Source: Mucilaginibacter hurinus
GTDB lineage: Bacteria; Bacteroidota; Bacteroidia; Sphingobacteriales; Sphingobacteriaceae
Length of the DNA: 64,000 nucleotides
Direction: 5' to 3'
Assembly: GCF_003324525.1 (NCBI RefSeq)
Contig: NZ_QGDC01000005.1
Location: 186,001-250,000, forward strand
This document shows, piece after piece, positions 25,908 through 35,361 of the stretch. A program made the position numbers and the translations under genes. How positions within the stretch are numbered: the first letter of the stretch is position 1; each line of letters opens with the position of its first letter. A model generated the notes under the pieces. It saw only the letters and a program-made list of their open reading frames with translations, was not told the DNA's origin and did no database searches.

Positions 25908-26354
25908 CTATTCGGGCTCGTACGCCAAAGTGAGTTTATTTATCTTTTTAAGCAATGACGAGAGATATTCCTTATCTTTTTCGCTGATGTGTTCGTCAAG
26001 GTAGTTATTAAATTGTTTCGCTACGTTACGGGCAAGCTGCTTCTTTTCGATACCTGATTCAGTAAGGTATATCTTAACCGAGCGTTTATCGCCAACGTTT
26101 GATTCGCGGTATATAAGCCCTGCGTTTTCCAGGTGGTTAAGTGTGCGCGAAAGGCTGGTTGATTTCAGCCCAAGTAATTGTGCAGCCTGCGATACAGTTG
26201 TGCCTTCGGTTTCATCAATGTTCATCAGCAGATAGCCTATTGATTGGGTAATACCGTGGTCAATAACCAATTGATTATACCGGTTTGCCATGCTTTGCCA
26301 TACTATTTTTATTAAATAGTCAATAGTCTCCCGGTGTTTAGTAGTGTTACGCAT
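25908..26354 (-). CDS. MarR family transcriptional regulator
   Basis: 148-aa winged-helix regulator. The recognition region reads GTTVSQAAQLLGLKSTSLSR (about residues 52-71), followed by the wing (ESNVGDKRSVKIYLTESG) and a C-terminal dimerisation helix. I chose ATG 26354; a TTG at 26363 is possible. An exact -7 box TATGTTTG (minus strand, 26361-26368) ends six bases before the ATG, so the mRNA may be leaderless or nearly so. A 12-bp palindrome at 26385-26396 covers the -33 region and is a candidate self-operator. The divergent neighbour is a small outer-membrane-like protein and the downstream genes are FKBP lipoproteins; either could be a target. Confidence 0.9.
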   Translation of the reverse strand: MRNTTKHRETIDYLIKIVWQSMANRYNQLVIDHGITQSIGYLLMNIDETEGTTVSQAAQLLGLKSTSLSRTLNHLENAGLIYRESNVGDKRSVKIYLTESGIEKKQLARNVAKQFNNYLDEHISEKDKEYLSSLLKKINKLTLAYEPE

Positions 26355-26360
26355 GTTTAA

Positions 26361-26396
26361 CAAACATACATAATTTGCCCATATTCCCGGCCGGGA
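26361..26396 (-). promoter_or_regulatory. MarR-gene promoter with overlapping palindrome
   Basis: On the minus strand, TATGTTTG (26368-26361) matches TAnnTTTG. The palindrome TCCCGGCCGGGA (26385-26396) lies 17-28 bases upstream, where the -33 element belongs. This arrangement fits repression by a dimeric regulator. Confidence 0.45.
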
Positions 26397-26523
26397 GCCA
26401 TAGTCGTAAACACTAGCAGTGATAATGTTTTATTGTACATTAAATCAGTTCACAGCACACCTTTTTTTAATCACATGACATAAAATATCATTTAAGGCGT
26501 TTACTTTGCATAAAACTATCGCA

Positions 26524-27012
26524 ATGAAAAAAATCTTATACTTGTTTACTGCCATCTTATTTTTAGTTATCAGCGAAGCCAATGCGCAGGATTATACTAC
26601 CGCTTTGGGTGCAAAATTTGGTGGTTACGAGAATGGCTTATCTGTAAAACATTTTACCAGTGCTAACACCGCTCTTGAGGGCATCCTGGGTTTCCGTAAC
26701 CGCGGCGTTGTTATTACGGGCCTGTATGAAATTCACCAGCAAGCTTTTAATGTTGAAAGATTGAAATTTTATTATGGTTTTGGTGCGCACATAGGTTCAT
26801 CAGGCCGGGGGTATTATAAACGTTTTGGTGCTGCCGACGAGCTATATGAAGACAGTAAGATATTGTTAGGGGCTGATGCGGTTTTAGGATTGGAATATAA
26901 AATAGCTGACGCCCCAATAGCCGTTAGCCTTGACCTTAACCCTCGGGTTGAACTGGCACGTGGTCCGTTCTTTGATTTGGCTCCGGGACTGGGTATTAAG
27001 TATACTTTTTGA
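26524..27012 (+). CDS. Small secreted beta-barrel-like protein
   Basis: 162-aa protein with a Sec signal peptide (cleavage after ISEANAQ, about residue 22). The mature part alternates hydrophobic and polar residues with Gly and aromatic residues in a beta-strand pattern and ends in Phe (GLGIKYTF), as outer-membrane beta-barrels do. No catalytic motif is seen. ATG 26524 is preferred over TTG 26506. TACTTTG at 26502-26508 may be its -7 box, giving a very short leader. It is divergent from the MarR gene and its stop directly abuts that of the convergent subtilase. Confidence 0.65.
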   Translation: MKKILYLFTAILFLVISEANAQDYTTALGAKFGGYENGLSVKHFTSANTALEGILGFRNRGVVITGLYEIHQQAFNVERLKFYYGFGAHIGSSGRGYYKRFGAADELYEDSKILLGADAVLGLEYKIADAPIAVSLDLNPRVELARGPFFDLAPGLGIKYTF

Positions 27013-29031
27013 TCATCTTACTATCAATACTTTATTAGTAAACACATCTTTACCTGTTACTAATTTAAGCACATATACTCCGTTTGATAGGTTGGCTGTA
27101 TTAATGTCCCTACTGAAATTTCCGGCTGGCACATTATTGCTAAGTGAGTAAACAGTTTGGCCGTTTATATTAACCAGAGATAATTTTAGTAAGCCCGCCG
27201 CTTTTACGTTAAACAAAACTGTAAGCCTGTCATTAGCAGGCGCAGGGAATGAAACCAGGTCGGTTAGCGGGTTAGTAACTGACGATCCGCCATATTTCCC
27301 TCCGGTTAGTATTAACGAATAATCCTGTCCGCCGCCCCTTAACGCGCCTTTGTGTGATACAGTAACAGTGTAAGTCTGTCCTGCAATGGTGTTAGGTACA
27401 TATATCTGCTCTAAGTTGTCCCGTATATTATCACCCTTAGTTGCTGCCGCGTCGGGATTTGCAAGATCAAGAATCCATGGGCGATACAGTGTGCCATCTT
27501 CACTGCCTATTCTCATATCTATATCATTCACTAATTTAGGCGTACGGTCGTTTATTGTTCCGTATGCCGACGGTGTACCTTCAGGATCCGTCCATGAAAT
27601 TATGGCTGCCAGAGGCTGCCCACCCGTAGCCACAAATGAGTAAGTTTGCGACTGACCTTGCTGCAGGTTTTGCTCGGTGATAAAGGTGGTACTTCCATTA
27701 TTGGCAATGGTTTGTGCCGCTTTGCGCGCATCCAGTAGTCCCCATCCGTATTTATAATCTGGTCCGGGGTTCCCCGCATCCAAAGCTGTATGGCAAACAA
27801 GTCCTTTCAGGGTGGCCGATCTCATTACCGTGTCATGATGCAATTGCGCATAATACTCCTGCAACAGTATCAATGAGCCTGTAACGTTAGGCGTGGACAT
27901 GGAAGTCCCGGAGTAGCCGCTTGAATACTGGTTATCAGTAATAGTTGAATAAACGTTTTCGCCCATTCCCATGATATCAGGCTTTATACGGCCATCATCC
28001 GTCGGGCCCCATGCACTAAAGTATGATACGTTAACATTTTCTGGTGTTAGCTGTTGAGCGGTTATGCGGTTAACTGAGCCTACGGTTATAATATTTTTAG
28101 CGTTTCCGGTGGTTGATATAACGTCATAACCATCGTTGTTACTTATGCCGGGCGGCCTTGGGCCTTTATCAACAATAGTTTCGTCGGTGCGGCTTTTATA
28201 CCCAAAATAAGTTTCACCAACAGGTGGCCCTTGCTCTGAATGGCTGTTTCCCGCAGATTCCACTATCATATAATATGGTGCCTCAAAAGCCATTTTATCC
28301 CATGCTTGTGCACGATCATCATAAAAGCCAAACAGGTAATCTTCAGTATCTCCCGGTAATCCGTACCAGGTATTGCCATCCCATCCGGCTATGTCACCGT
28401 ATGAGTGGTTGGAAAACAATAATTCGCTGGCCCGCGATGCCATTTCAGGTACATCGTCGTCATAATCGTAGGATAAGAGCGTACCCATATTAAATGCCAT
28501 ACCTTTTGCTCTGGGGCTTACCCCTTTTGCTATCAACGTACCTGCCACATGCGTAGTATGATCAATGGCACCACCCTGGCTGCTTGCTATGGTAATGATT
28601 TTGCCGGCGAATTCAGTATGTTCCCGGTATACTGTACCACCATCCCATATAGCTAATTTACCCCGAAAAACAGGATTTGAACCCGATAAATTTAGATTGA
28701 GTTCGCCACCGGGCTGTAATGCATCAGTACGCGTAGCCTCGGCAGCCTCGGTATTGTGTGTACGCAGATAAATAGGGAACCCCATTTTATTTAACCCTTG
28801 TAATGATACTAACCCGCCGTTTTTGGTGCGTTTACTCAGCATCCAATTATGCGTTTTTGCTAAAGCGAAAGCCTTTTGCCTACCTATGGCGTAGGATGAT
28901 TTAAGCTGAGCGGCAAAGTTACTGAGGGTTTTCTTTTGGTTTGCAGTTACTAAAAGCCTTTGTGCACAAGCGTTGCCGGCAAAAAAAGTAAGCAATAACA
29001 CGGATAGTATTGCCGGGTAAATTTTTCTCAT
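27013..29031 (-). CDS. Subtilisin-like serine protease with T9SS sorting domain (type A)
   Basis: 672-aa exported peptidase. The signal peptide ends at about residue 23. The S8 catalytic triad is Asp130 (AIWDGG), His161 (DHTTHVAGT) and Ser377 (GYSGTSMSTP), with the oxyanion Asn262 (ESAGNS). The common HGTHVAG motif is altered to HTTHVAG. A jelly-roll P/homoB-like domain follows (about 455-590), and the last about 75 residues form a type A sorting domain (FPAPANDRLTV, ending NGVYVLKLVTG...NKVLIVR), so the protein should be exported and surface-attached or released by the T9SS. There is no obvious operon; it abuts the convergent gene with zero spacing. Confidence 0.93.
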   Translation of the reverse strand: MRKIYPAILSVLLLTFFAGNACAQRLLVTANQKKTLSNFAAQLKSSYAIGRQKAFALAKTHNWMLSKRTKNGGLVSLQGLNKMGFPIYLRTHNTEAAEATRTDALQPGGELNLNLSGSNPVFRGKLAIWDGGTVYREHTEFAGKIITIASSQGGAIDHTTHVAGTLIAKGVSPRAKGMAFNMGTLLSYDYDDDVPEMASRASELLFSNHSYGDIAGWDGNTWYGLPGDTEDYLFGFYDDRAQAWDKMAFEAPYYMIVESAGNSHSEQGPPVGETYFGYKSRTDETIVDKGPRPPGISNNDGYDVISTTGNAKNIITVGSVNRITAQQLTPENVNVSYFSAWGPTDDGRIKPDIMGMGENVYSTITDNQYSSGYSGTSMSTPNVTGSLILLQEYYAQLHHDTVMRSATLKGLVCHTALDAGNPGPDYKYGWGLLDARKAAQTIANNGSTTFITEQNLQQGQSQTYSFVATGGQPLAAIISWTDPEGTPSAYGTINDRTPKLVNDIDMRIGSEDGTLYRPWILDLANPDAAATKGDNIRDNLEQIYVPNTIAGQTYTVTVSHKGALRGGGQDYSLILTGGKYGGSSVTNPLTDLVSFPAPANDRLTVLFNVKAAGLLKLSLVNINGQTVYSLSNNVPAGNFSRDINTANLSNGVYVLKLVTGKDVFTNKVLIVR

Positions 29032-29223
29032 CTAATGGTTTGAACTATATTAAATTGGTTGAGCCGGATTGTTTAAAGCAAGTTTCTGCATTTAAGGTAA
29101 AAATATAAAATTTTGTTATGATCAATAACAATACTTACGTTAAAATAAGGCAATTGGTTATTAAAATAATACTTATTAGTAGATTAGCCGACCAGACTAT
29201 ATTAAACCTTATAAGCACTGTTG

Positions 29224-30777
29224 ATGATATATGATATAACCTTTGTTGGCAGCGGCATGGCCTGTGTTACAACGCTTACCGAGCTTTGTACCAGTCTGTT
29301 AAAAACAGGTTCGTTATTAAAAAAGCCCTTGAATATTGCTGTGATTGAAAAGCAATCACAATTTTGGGCCGGCTTACCCTACGGCGATAAATCATCAGTA
29401 AACTGCTTAACCATTACCACCTACGCCGAATTTTTAAATGATCCCGACAAATTTGACGAGTTTAACAACTGGCTTAAACAGGACAATCATAGCTGGATTA
29501 CCGAATATCTCGCACTAGGCGGCAGCACAGCAGCCAAATGGTATAAAAGGAATAAGAATGTTATAGACGCAGGAGAAATAGCAACTATCGCTATTCCGCG
29601 TTATCTGTATGGCAAATTCATAAGGCAGCAGCTGCAGGAATTAGTTGCTGCCGCGGAGCAAAGAGGTCTGGTTACTTTAAAAACAATTAGCGGCGAGGCC
29701 GTAGCAGCCGGAAAAATTGACGGAAGCAACTTTGTTGTAGATATTAAAACTGGGGAAGACAGTATCATTGAGTTATGTACTCGCAAGCTGGTGCTTACCA
29801 CCGGTAATATGCCCTTTCGTAAAGTTGAATTTTCCGGAAATGTATCCGCTGAACGTTTTATACAATCTGCCTATGAACCGGACATGGCGCATAATCTGCA
29901 AAGCCTGGAGTTTTTACTGCGAAATACTACCAACACTGACGAACGCAATTTGCTGCTGGTAGGTAGTAATGCTGCCAGTATAGAGTTGTTGTATCTGCTT
30001 GGTAACCATGAAGAGTTTACTACGCTGGTGAATAAAATAGTTGTATTATCACCCGGTGGGAAATTACCTTTAGCGGCTGTTGACACAAAGGATGACAAGC
30101 AATTTATCTTTTTTGATAAACTGAAAAACACGTCTAATTGCACGCCGGAGTTAGTGTTTGATGCCATGATGAAAGAGTTTGGCAAGCACTTCAAAAATGA
30201 GGTTTGTACATCAACGGTACAAAAGCTGTTGCAGCAAACCCGGCAATTGCTGTCATACATGTCTGAAGTTGAGTTTTCACATTTTTTAATGAGTAAGGGA
30301 CCTGAGTTTTCCAAATTTATCAGGCGCTCGGTGGCTGATTATTTGCAAACTGTTATCAGGCTTAAAACCGAAGGCAGGCTAGTAATGCTGCAAGGTAAAC
30401 TGGTTTCACTTTCATCTGAAGGCGGCGAAAATAACACTCCACTGGTGTTGCAATATAAAAACGGCAATGATGTTATAACCTACGGAAATAAATTTAGTGC
30501 AGTGATAGGCTGCTCGGGCTTTGGAACCTTTGGTGAATGCACATGCCCGCTTATTAACGACGTGCTTGCCAAGGGTTTATGTCAAATAAACACGGCTGGT
30601 ATTGGCATTGAAGTTGATAAAAATTTTGAAGCAACAGAAAATTTCTATGTGACAGGCCCGTTGGTAGCAGGCACAGTGAACGAAGTGCTACATTATTGGC
30701 ATCTTGAAAATTTGTCGCGCCTGTTGCAGCTGGCGCCGTACCTGAGCGCAAGCCTTTTACGCGATTTCACCATTTAA
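29224..30777 (+). CDS. FAD/NAD(P)-binding protein (NAD_binding_9-like)
   Basis: 517-aa predicted flavoprotein. It opens with a Rossmann dinucleotide motif (FVGSGMACVTTL, residues about 7-18) and an acidic strand end IEKQ, and has the PYG...VNCLT region typical of the NAD_binding_9/FAD-NAD(P)-binding family of PF13454. A second nucleotide motif LLVGSNAASIELL lies near 242-254. The C-terminal part has GCSGFGTFGECTCPLI and FYVTGPLVAGT. The substrate is unknown; relatives are linked to siderophore or amino-acid oxidation but nothing nearby supports this. ATG 29224 is chosen; TTG 29221 is in frame. The gene stands alone. Confidence 0.75.
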   Translation: MIYDITFVGSGMACVTTLTELCTSLLKTGSLLKKPLNIAVIEKQSQFWAGLPYGDKSSVNCLTITTYAEFLNDPDKFDEFNNWLKQDNHSWITEYLALGGSTAAKWYKRNKNVIDAGEIATIAIPRYLYGKFIRQQLQELVAAAEQRGLVTLKTISGEAVAAGKIDGSNFVVDIKTGEDSIIELCTRKLVLTTGNMPFRKVEFSGNVSAERFIQSAYEPDMAHNLQSLEFLLRNTTNTDERNLLLVGSNAASIELLYLLGNHEEFTTLVNKIVVLSPGGKLPLAAVDTKDDKQFIFFDKLKNTSNCTPELVFDAMMKEFGKHFKNEVCTSTVQKLLQQTRQLLSYMSEVEFSHFLMSKGPEFSKFIRRSVADYLQTVIRLKTEGRLVMLQGKLVSLSSEGGENNTPLVLQYKNGNDVITYGNKFSAVIGCSGFGTFGECTCPLINDVLAKGLCQINTAGIGIEVDKNFEATENFYVTGPLVAGTVNEVLHYWHLENLSRLLQLAPYLSASLLRDFTI

Positions 30778-30879
30778 ACTAAGCGGGGCCTAACATTAAC
30801 GCCATTACTCGGTATACCAGTTGTATATACCGATTTTTTGAACGTGTTTTATAACTTCGGGAACATTAACTTTTATATT

Positions 30880-31545
30880 ATGACTACGGATGATGTTTTT
30901 TCGAAATTCAAAGCGCTTGGAAATGAGACGTTGCGTCGGCAAAATATAAAGCGCGGTGCGCACGAAAATCAGTTCGGCGTAAAACTGGGCGACATTCGAA
31001 ACATTGCGAAAAAAATAAAGACTGATAATAAATTGGCTAAAGCATTATGGGAAACCGGTAATATGGAGGCCAGGCTGTTGTCAACGCTAATTATAGATAC
31101 TCAATTGTTATCTACTGATGAGTTAGATAGCATGGTGCGGTCTGAACATGTACCACAAGTGGCTGATTGGTTGAATGCTTATGTAGTGAAAGAGCACCCT
31201 GAAAAAGAGGCGTTGCGACAGCGGTGGATGCAAACCGATCATCCTATGGCAGCGCGCGCCGGCTGGAGCCTCACCGGCGGACGTATAGCAAGGAGCCCCG
31301 AGGGATTGGATATCCCCGCACTCCTTGATCGTATTGAGGCAGAGATGCCAGGTGCTGCCCCTGAAACGCAATGGACAATGAACATGGCGCTGGCATATAT
31401 AGGTATTTATCACGCTGCTTATCGTGAACGTGCCCTTGCCATCGGCGATCGTTTAGGCATTTATCGTGATTATCCGGTTTCAAAAGGCTGTACTTCGCCA
31501 TTCGCGCCGATATGGATTAATGAGATGGTTAAGCGGCAGGGTTAG
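30880..31545 (+). CDS. AlkD-like DNA alkylation repair protein
   Basis: 221-aa all-helical protein with the AlkD/PF08713 HEAT-like repeat pattern: FGVKLGDIRNIAKKI (about 30-44), LWETGNMEARLLSTLII (about 54-70), VADWLNAYVVK and the GWSLTGGR segment. AlkD is a DNA glycosylase for bulky alkylated bases; this shorter form (relatives about 230 aa) is an AlkD-like protein whose activity is unproven. ATG 30880 is preferred over TTG 30838, because the family start MTTDDVFSKFKAL follows it directly. It is one of three repair genes in the window (with uvrC and phr), each in a separate unit. Confidence 0.8.
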   Translation: MTTDDVFSKFKALGNETLRRQNIKRGAHENQFGVKLGDIRNIAKKIKTDNKLAKALWETGNMEARLLSTLIIDTQLLSTDELDSMVRSEHVPQVADWLNAYVVKEHPEKEALRQRWMQTDHPMAARAGWSLTGGRIARSPEGLDIPALLDRIEAEMPGAAPETQWTMNMALAYIGIYHAAYRERALAIGDRLGIYRDYPVSKGCTSPFAPIWINEMVKRQG

Positions 31546-31691
31546 TTAAGGCATTTAAGCCAAATCGAGAGTTGCTGCTATATATCCGGGGCCATAGCGA
31601 AAATTAAATCCCTGTTGATCGATATTTCGGGGTTTGGTCTTTATCTGGGTATGTGCCATATTAAATCCTTTCACCTTTCAACGCAAAAACT

Positions 31692-31699
31692 TACTTTTG
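31692..31699 (+). promoter_or_regulatory. -7 promoter box of aspS
   Basis: TACTTTTG matches TAnnTTTG exactly, 21 bases before the aspS ATG. No clear -33 TTG is visible at the usual distance. Confidence 0.5.
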
Positions 31700-31720
31700 C
31701 AAACTTTATACTAATCCAGC

Positions 31721-33466
31721 ATGCTTAGAACACATACCTGCGGCGAATTAAATATGAGCCAATTAGGCCAATCCGTAACCCTATGCGGATGGGTGCAAAA
31801 AACACGCGATCTGGGTGGCACTACATTTATTGATGTACGTGACCGCTACGGTTTAACGCAATTAGTATTAAATACAGATACCGACGCTGCCCTGCGTGAA
31901 AAAAGCCGGGAGTTAGGCCGTGAATTTGTTATTAAAGTTAGCGGCAAAGTGTTAGAGCGTACCAACAAAAACTTAAAAATACCCACCGGTGAAATTGAGA
32001 TAGGCGTTGAAGAACTGGAAATTTTAAATGCTGCCAAAATCCCGCCATTTTTGATTGAAGATGAGACCGATGGCGGGGAAGAACTTCGTGCTAAGTATCG
32101 CTACCTGGATTTACGCCGTAACCCCATACGGAATAACCTGGTACAGCGTCACAAAATTGGGCAGGAAGTACGTAAATATTTAGACGCTCTTGATTTTATT
32201 GAGGTAGAAACTCCTGTCCTGATCAAATCGACCCCTGAAGGTGCTCGTGACTTTGTTGTTCCCAGCCGCATGAATGCCGGAGAATTCTACGCCCTGCCAC
32301 AATCTCCGCAAACCTTTAAACAACTGCTTATGGTGAGCGGGTTTGATCGTTACTTCCAGATAGTAAAATGTTTCAGGGACGAGGATCTGCGCGCTGACCG
32401 TCAGCCGGAATTTACCCAGATAGACTGCGAGTTATCATTTGTAACGCAGGAAGACATATTAAACATTTTTGAGGGCCTGATGCGGCATTTGTTTAAAACT
32501 GTGAAAGGTATTGACATAGGGCCGCTACAACGCATGCAGTATGCCGATGCTATGCGCCTTTATGGTTCGGATAAACCCGATCTACGTTTCGGAATGCCTT
32601 TTGTTGAACTGAATGACGTTGTTAAAGGCAAAAACTTCGGCATTTTTGATAATGCTGAACTGGTTGTGGGTATTAACGCTAAAGGCTGCGCAGAGTATAC
32701 CCGTAAGCAAATAGATGAATTGACGGAGTGGCTTAAGCGTCCGCAAATTGGCGCTACCGGTCTCATATATTGCAGGTACAATACTGATGGCACACTTAAG
32801 TCGTCGGTAGATAAGTTTTATAACGAAAACGAACTTGCTAAATGGGCTACAGCCTGTGATGCTCAACCGGGCGACCTTATATTGATACTTGCCGGCCAAA
32901 CCGATAAGGTGCGGAAGCAAATGAACGAGTTACGCCTGGAGATTGGCGGCCGTTTAGGCTTGCGCGACAAAGATCAATACGCGCCACTTTGGGTGATTGA
33001 TTTTCCGTTGCTGGAGTGGGATGAGGAAAGCGGCCGTTACCATGCCATGCACCACCCCTTCACATCGCCCAAACCTGAGGATATTGCACTGCTTGATACG
33101 GACCCTAAAAATGTGCGCGCCAATGCGTACGACCTGGTTATAAACGGTACCGAAATTGGCGGTGGGTCCATTCGTATCCACGAAAAAGGATTGCAGTCGC
33201 TGATGTTTAAACATCTTGGCTTCTCGGCTGATGAAGCGCAAAAACAGTTCGGCTTTTTGCTGGATGCTTTTGAATATGGTGCGCCACCGCACGGCGGGAT
33301 TGCATTTGGTTTTGACAGGTTGTGCTCCATTTTCGCCGGGCTTGATTCCATACGAGATGTAATGGCCTTCCCGAAAAATAATGCCGGCCGGGATGTAATG
33401 ATTGATTCACCATCCACCATAGCAGAAGCACAAATGAAAGAGCTTAATATATTAACAACCATTTAA
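31721..33466 (+). CDS. aspS: Aspartyl-tRNA synthetase
   Basis: 581-aa class II aminoacyl-tRNA synthetase, bacterial type. The N-terminal OB fold binds the anticodon ([20 protein letters not shown], about residues 24-43). Motif 2 is [18 protein letters not shown] (about 216-233), a bacterial GAD insertion follows (about 290-410), and motif 3 is the closing GIAFGFDRL. Length matches bacterial AspRS (about 580-590). No bridging gatCAB genes lie nearby, so whether it is discriminating cannot be told from context. It sits between AlkD-like and FKBP genes. Confidence 0.98.
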   Translation: MLRTHTCGELNMSQLGQSVTLCGWVQKTRDLGGTTFIDVRDRYGLTQLVLNTDTDAALREKSRELGREFVIKVSGKVLERTNKNLKIPTGEIEIGVEELEILNAAKIPPFLIEDETDGGEELRAKYRYLDLRRNPIRNNLVQRHKIGQEVRKYLDALDFIEVETPVLIKSTPEGARDFVVPSRMNAGEFYALPQSPQTFKQLLMVSGFDRYFQIVKCFRDEDLRADRQPEFTQIDCELSFVTQEDILNIFEGLMRHLFKTVKGIDIGPLQRMQYADAMRLYGSDKPDLRFGMPFVELNDVVKGKNFGIFDNAELVVGINAKGCAEYTRKQIDELTEWLKRPQIGATGLIYCRYNTDGTLKSSVDKFYNENELAKWATACDAQPGDLILILAGQTDKVRKQMNELRLEIGGRLGLRDKDQYAPLWVIDFPLLEWDEESGRYHAMHHPFTSPKPEDIALLDTDPKNVRANAYDLVINGTEIGGGSIRIHEKGLQSLMFKHLGFSADEAQKQFGFLLDAFEYGAPPHGGIAFGFDRLCSIFAGLDSIRDVMAFPKNNAGRDVMIDSPSTIAEAQMKELNILTTI

Positions 33467-33476
33467 AAGTCTATTA

Positions 33477-33510
33477 ATGTATTGTTTACAAACAATACAT
33501 ATCTACTTTG
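33477..33510 (+). promoter_or_regulatory. 24-base inverted repeat overlapping a promoter
   Basis: Bases 33477-33500 form ATGTATTGTTT-AC-AAACAATACAT, two perfect 11-base arms around AC. TTG at 33482-33484 and TACTTTG at 33504-33510, 19 bases apart, look like -33 and -7 elements, so the repeat covers the -33 side. It fits an operator for the FKBP gene that starts at 33540. An alternative is a hairpin ending aspS, but no T tract follows. Confidence 0.5.
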
Positions 33511-33539
33511 TCGCGTTAAATAAATACTATAATAAAAAA

Positions 33540-34004
33540 ATGAAAAGATATCTTGTTGCTTTGTTAGTCGTCGGATTTTCAGCTTGTAAAAAGGATTCAA
33601 ACGTCACTCAAGAACAGCGAAATAAAATGGACGATGCCATCGTCGAGGCTTACATAACTCAAAATAATATAGTTGCGCAAAAAGATTCAGCCAGCGGACT
33701 TTATTTTAGAATCATCGAATCGGGTAATAGCACGAAGCCGTTAATTTCGTCAAATGTGATTGTGAAATATATTGGTTATCGCATGGATACTGGTTCAAAA
33801 TTTGCAGAGGCGTCAACCGGACAGACACTCCATTTGGGCGGATTAATAAAAGGTTGGCAAATAGGACTCCAAAAAATTGGTGAAGGAGGAATGATAGATC
33901 TTTTTATACCATCCTATTTGGCTTATGGTAACATGCCTTATGGGGGTTTACCGCCAAATTCAAATTTATATTATCGGGTGCATATCCTTACTGTGGAAAA
34001 TTAG
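33540..34004 (+). CDS. FKBP-type prolyl isomerase lipoprotein
   Basis: 154-aa lipoprotein (lipobox FSAC, Cys16) with one FKBP domain (about residues 55-152; SSNVIVKYIGYRMDTGSKFA, GLIKGWQIGLQKIGEGG, PYGGLPPNSNLYYRVHIL). The helix before the domain (DAIVEAYITQNNI) resembles those of the two FKBP lipoproteins at 24.4-25.8 kb, so it belongs to the same paralog group. ATG 33540 is chosen because the signal peptide begins there; a frame open from 33477 runs across the promoter. It probably helps fold proteins in the periplasm. It has its own likely promoter and operator (33477-33510). Confidence 0.87.
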   Translation: MKRYLVALLVVGFSACKKDSNVTQEQRNKMDDAIVEAYITQNNIVAQKDSASGLYFRIIESGNSTKPLISSNVIVKYIGYRMDTGSKFAEASTGQTLHLGGLIKGWQIGLQKIGEGGMIDLFIPSYLAYGNMPYGGLPPNSNLYYRVHILTVEN

Positions 34005-34050
34005 TCGTTTCAGTGAAAGCTGAATCGTTGCTTATATTAGCAAAACAATT

Positions 34051-35361
34051 ATGATGAAAAGGTTTTGCTTAATTACATCTTTATCGCTGTCGGTCTTCTG
34101 TTCAGCATTTGCACAAAGTGAGATCCTTAAAGGATATGCGGCTAAAAAAGCCAAGGTGCTGCAAAGCAAACTTATAACATGGCGCCGTGATTTTCACCGT
34201 CATCCTGAACTTGGAAACAACGAGGTTCGCACCGCAGGTATTATTGCCAAACACCTTGATAGCTTGGGTATTGAGGTGAAAACCGGGGTAGCTAAAACCG
34301 GTGTGGTAGGTATATTAAAAGGAGGCAAACCCGGCCCGGTAGTAGCACTGCGTGCAGATATGGATGGCCTACCCGTGACAGAGCGTGAGGGCTTAACATT
34401 CGCTTCCAAAATCAAAACAACTTATAATGGCAAAGAGGTAGGTACGATGCATGCGTGCGGTCACGATTCGCATATGGCTATACTTATGACGGTTGCTGAA
34501 GTTTTATCGTCAATGAAGAAAGAACTGCCCGGTACGGTAAAATTTATTTTTCAACCAGCGGAGGAAGGCGCTCCGCTCGGCGAGAAAGGCGGTGCCGAGG
34601 TAATGGTTAAGGAAGGGGTTCTATCGAATCCAAGAGTGGATGCGGTTTTCGGTCTGCATATATGGTCAAACCTGGAGGTTGGAAAAATTGGTTATCGCCC
34701 CGGAGGTATAATGGCTGGCTCCAGTGATATGCGGATTGTGGTTACAGGTAAGTCGGCGCATGGTGCTTACCCCTGGCAGAGTGTTGACCCTATTTTAGTG
34801 TCGGCACAAATTATAAGCAGTTTACAAAGTATTGTAAGTCGTAATATAAATATAACCGAAAACCCGGCAGTGGTAACCATAGGCGCTATCAACGGCGGTA
34901 CCCGATTCAATATAATACCCGAAAAAGTGGAGATGGTAGGCACCCTGCGCTATTTTTCGGCGGGAGACGAAAAAATTATTACCGAAAACGCAACGCGGAT
35001 AGTTACAAAAGTGGCGGAGGCCCACGGTGCTTCCGCCGAAATAAATGTGCCGTATACCACGCGATACCCGGTAACATTCAACAACCTTGCACTTACCGCT
35101 AAAATGTTGCCGACTTTAAAGGCTACGGCCGGTACATCTAATGTTGTATTACACCCTGCTGTAACAGGTGCCGAAGATTTTAGCTTTTACCAGGAAAAAG
35201 TTCCCGGCTTGTTTTTGTTTTTAGGCGGAATGCCTAAAGGCAATGACCCTTTAAAGGCGCCGCCACACCATACCCCCGGCTTTTTTATCGACGAGAGCGG
35301 TTTTATGCTTGGAGTGAATGCGTTGTGTAATTTGGCTATTGATTACATGACTACAAAATAG
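34051..35361 (+). CDS. M20 family amidohydrolase, secreted
   Basis: 436-aa zinc peptidase-fold hydrolase of the M20D (IAA-amino acid hydrolase/N-acyl-amino acid hydrolase) group. A signal peptide (ending CSAFAQ, about residue 22) sends it to the periplasm. Metal and catalytic motifs are FHRHPELG (about 48-55), ADMDGLPV (about 107-114), MHACGHDSHMA (about 135-145), FQPAEEG (about 170-176) and HP-VTGAEDFS near the C-terminus. It hydrolyses an amide bond of an N-acylated amino acid or small peptide; the substrate is unknown. Two ATGs (34051 and 34054) are equally possible. It is co-directional with the FKBP gene, 46 bases downstream. Confidence 0.92.
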   Translation: MMKRFCLITSLSLSVFCSAFAQSEILKGYAAKKAKVLQSKLITWRRDFHRHPELGNNEVRTAGIIAKHLDSLGIEVKTGVAKTGVVGILKGGKPGPVVALRADMDGLPVTEREGLTFASKIKTTYNGKEVGTMHACGHDSHMAILMTVAEVLSSMKKELPGTVKFIFQPAEEGAPLGEKGGAEVMVKEGVLSNPRVDAVFGLHIWSNLEVGKIGYRPGGIMAGSSDMRIVVTGKSAHGAYPWQSVDPILVSAQIISSLQSIVSRNINITENPAVVTIGAINGGTRFNIIPEKVEMVGTLRYFSAGDEKIITENATRIVTKVAEAHGASAEINVPYTTRYPVTFNNLALTAKMLPTLKATAGTSNVVLHPAVTGAEDFSFYQEKVPGLFLFLGGMPKGNDPLKAPPHHTPGFFIDESGFMLGVNALCNLAIDYMTTK

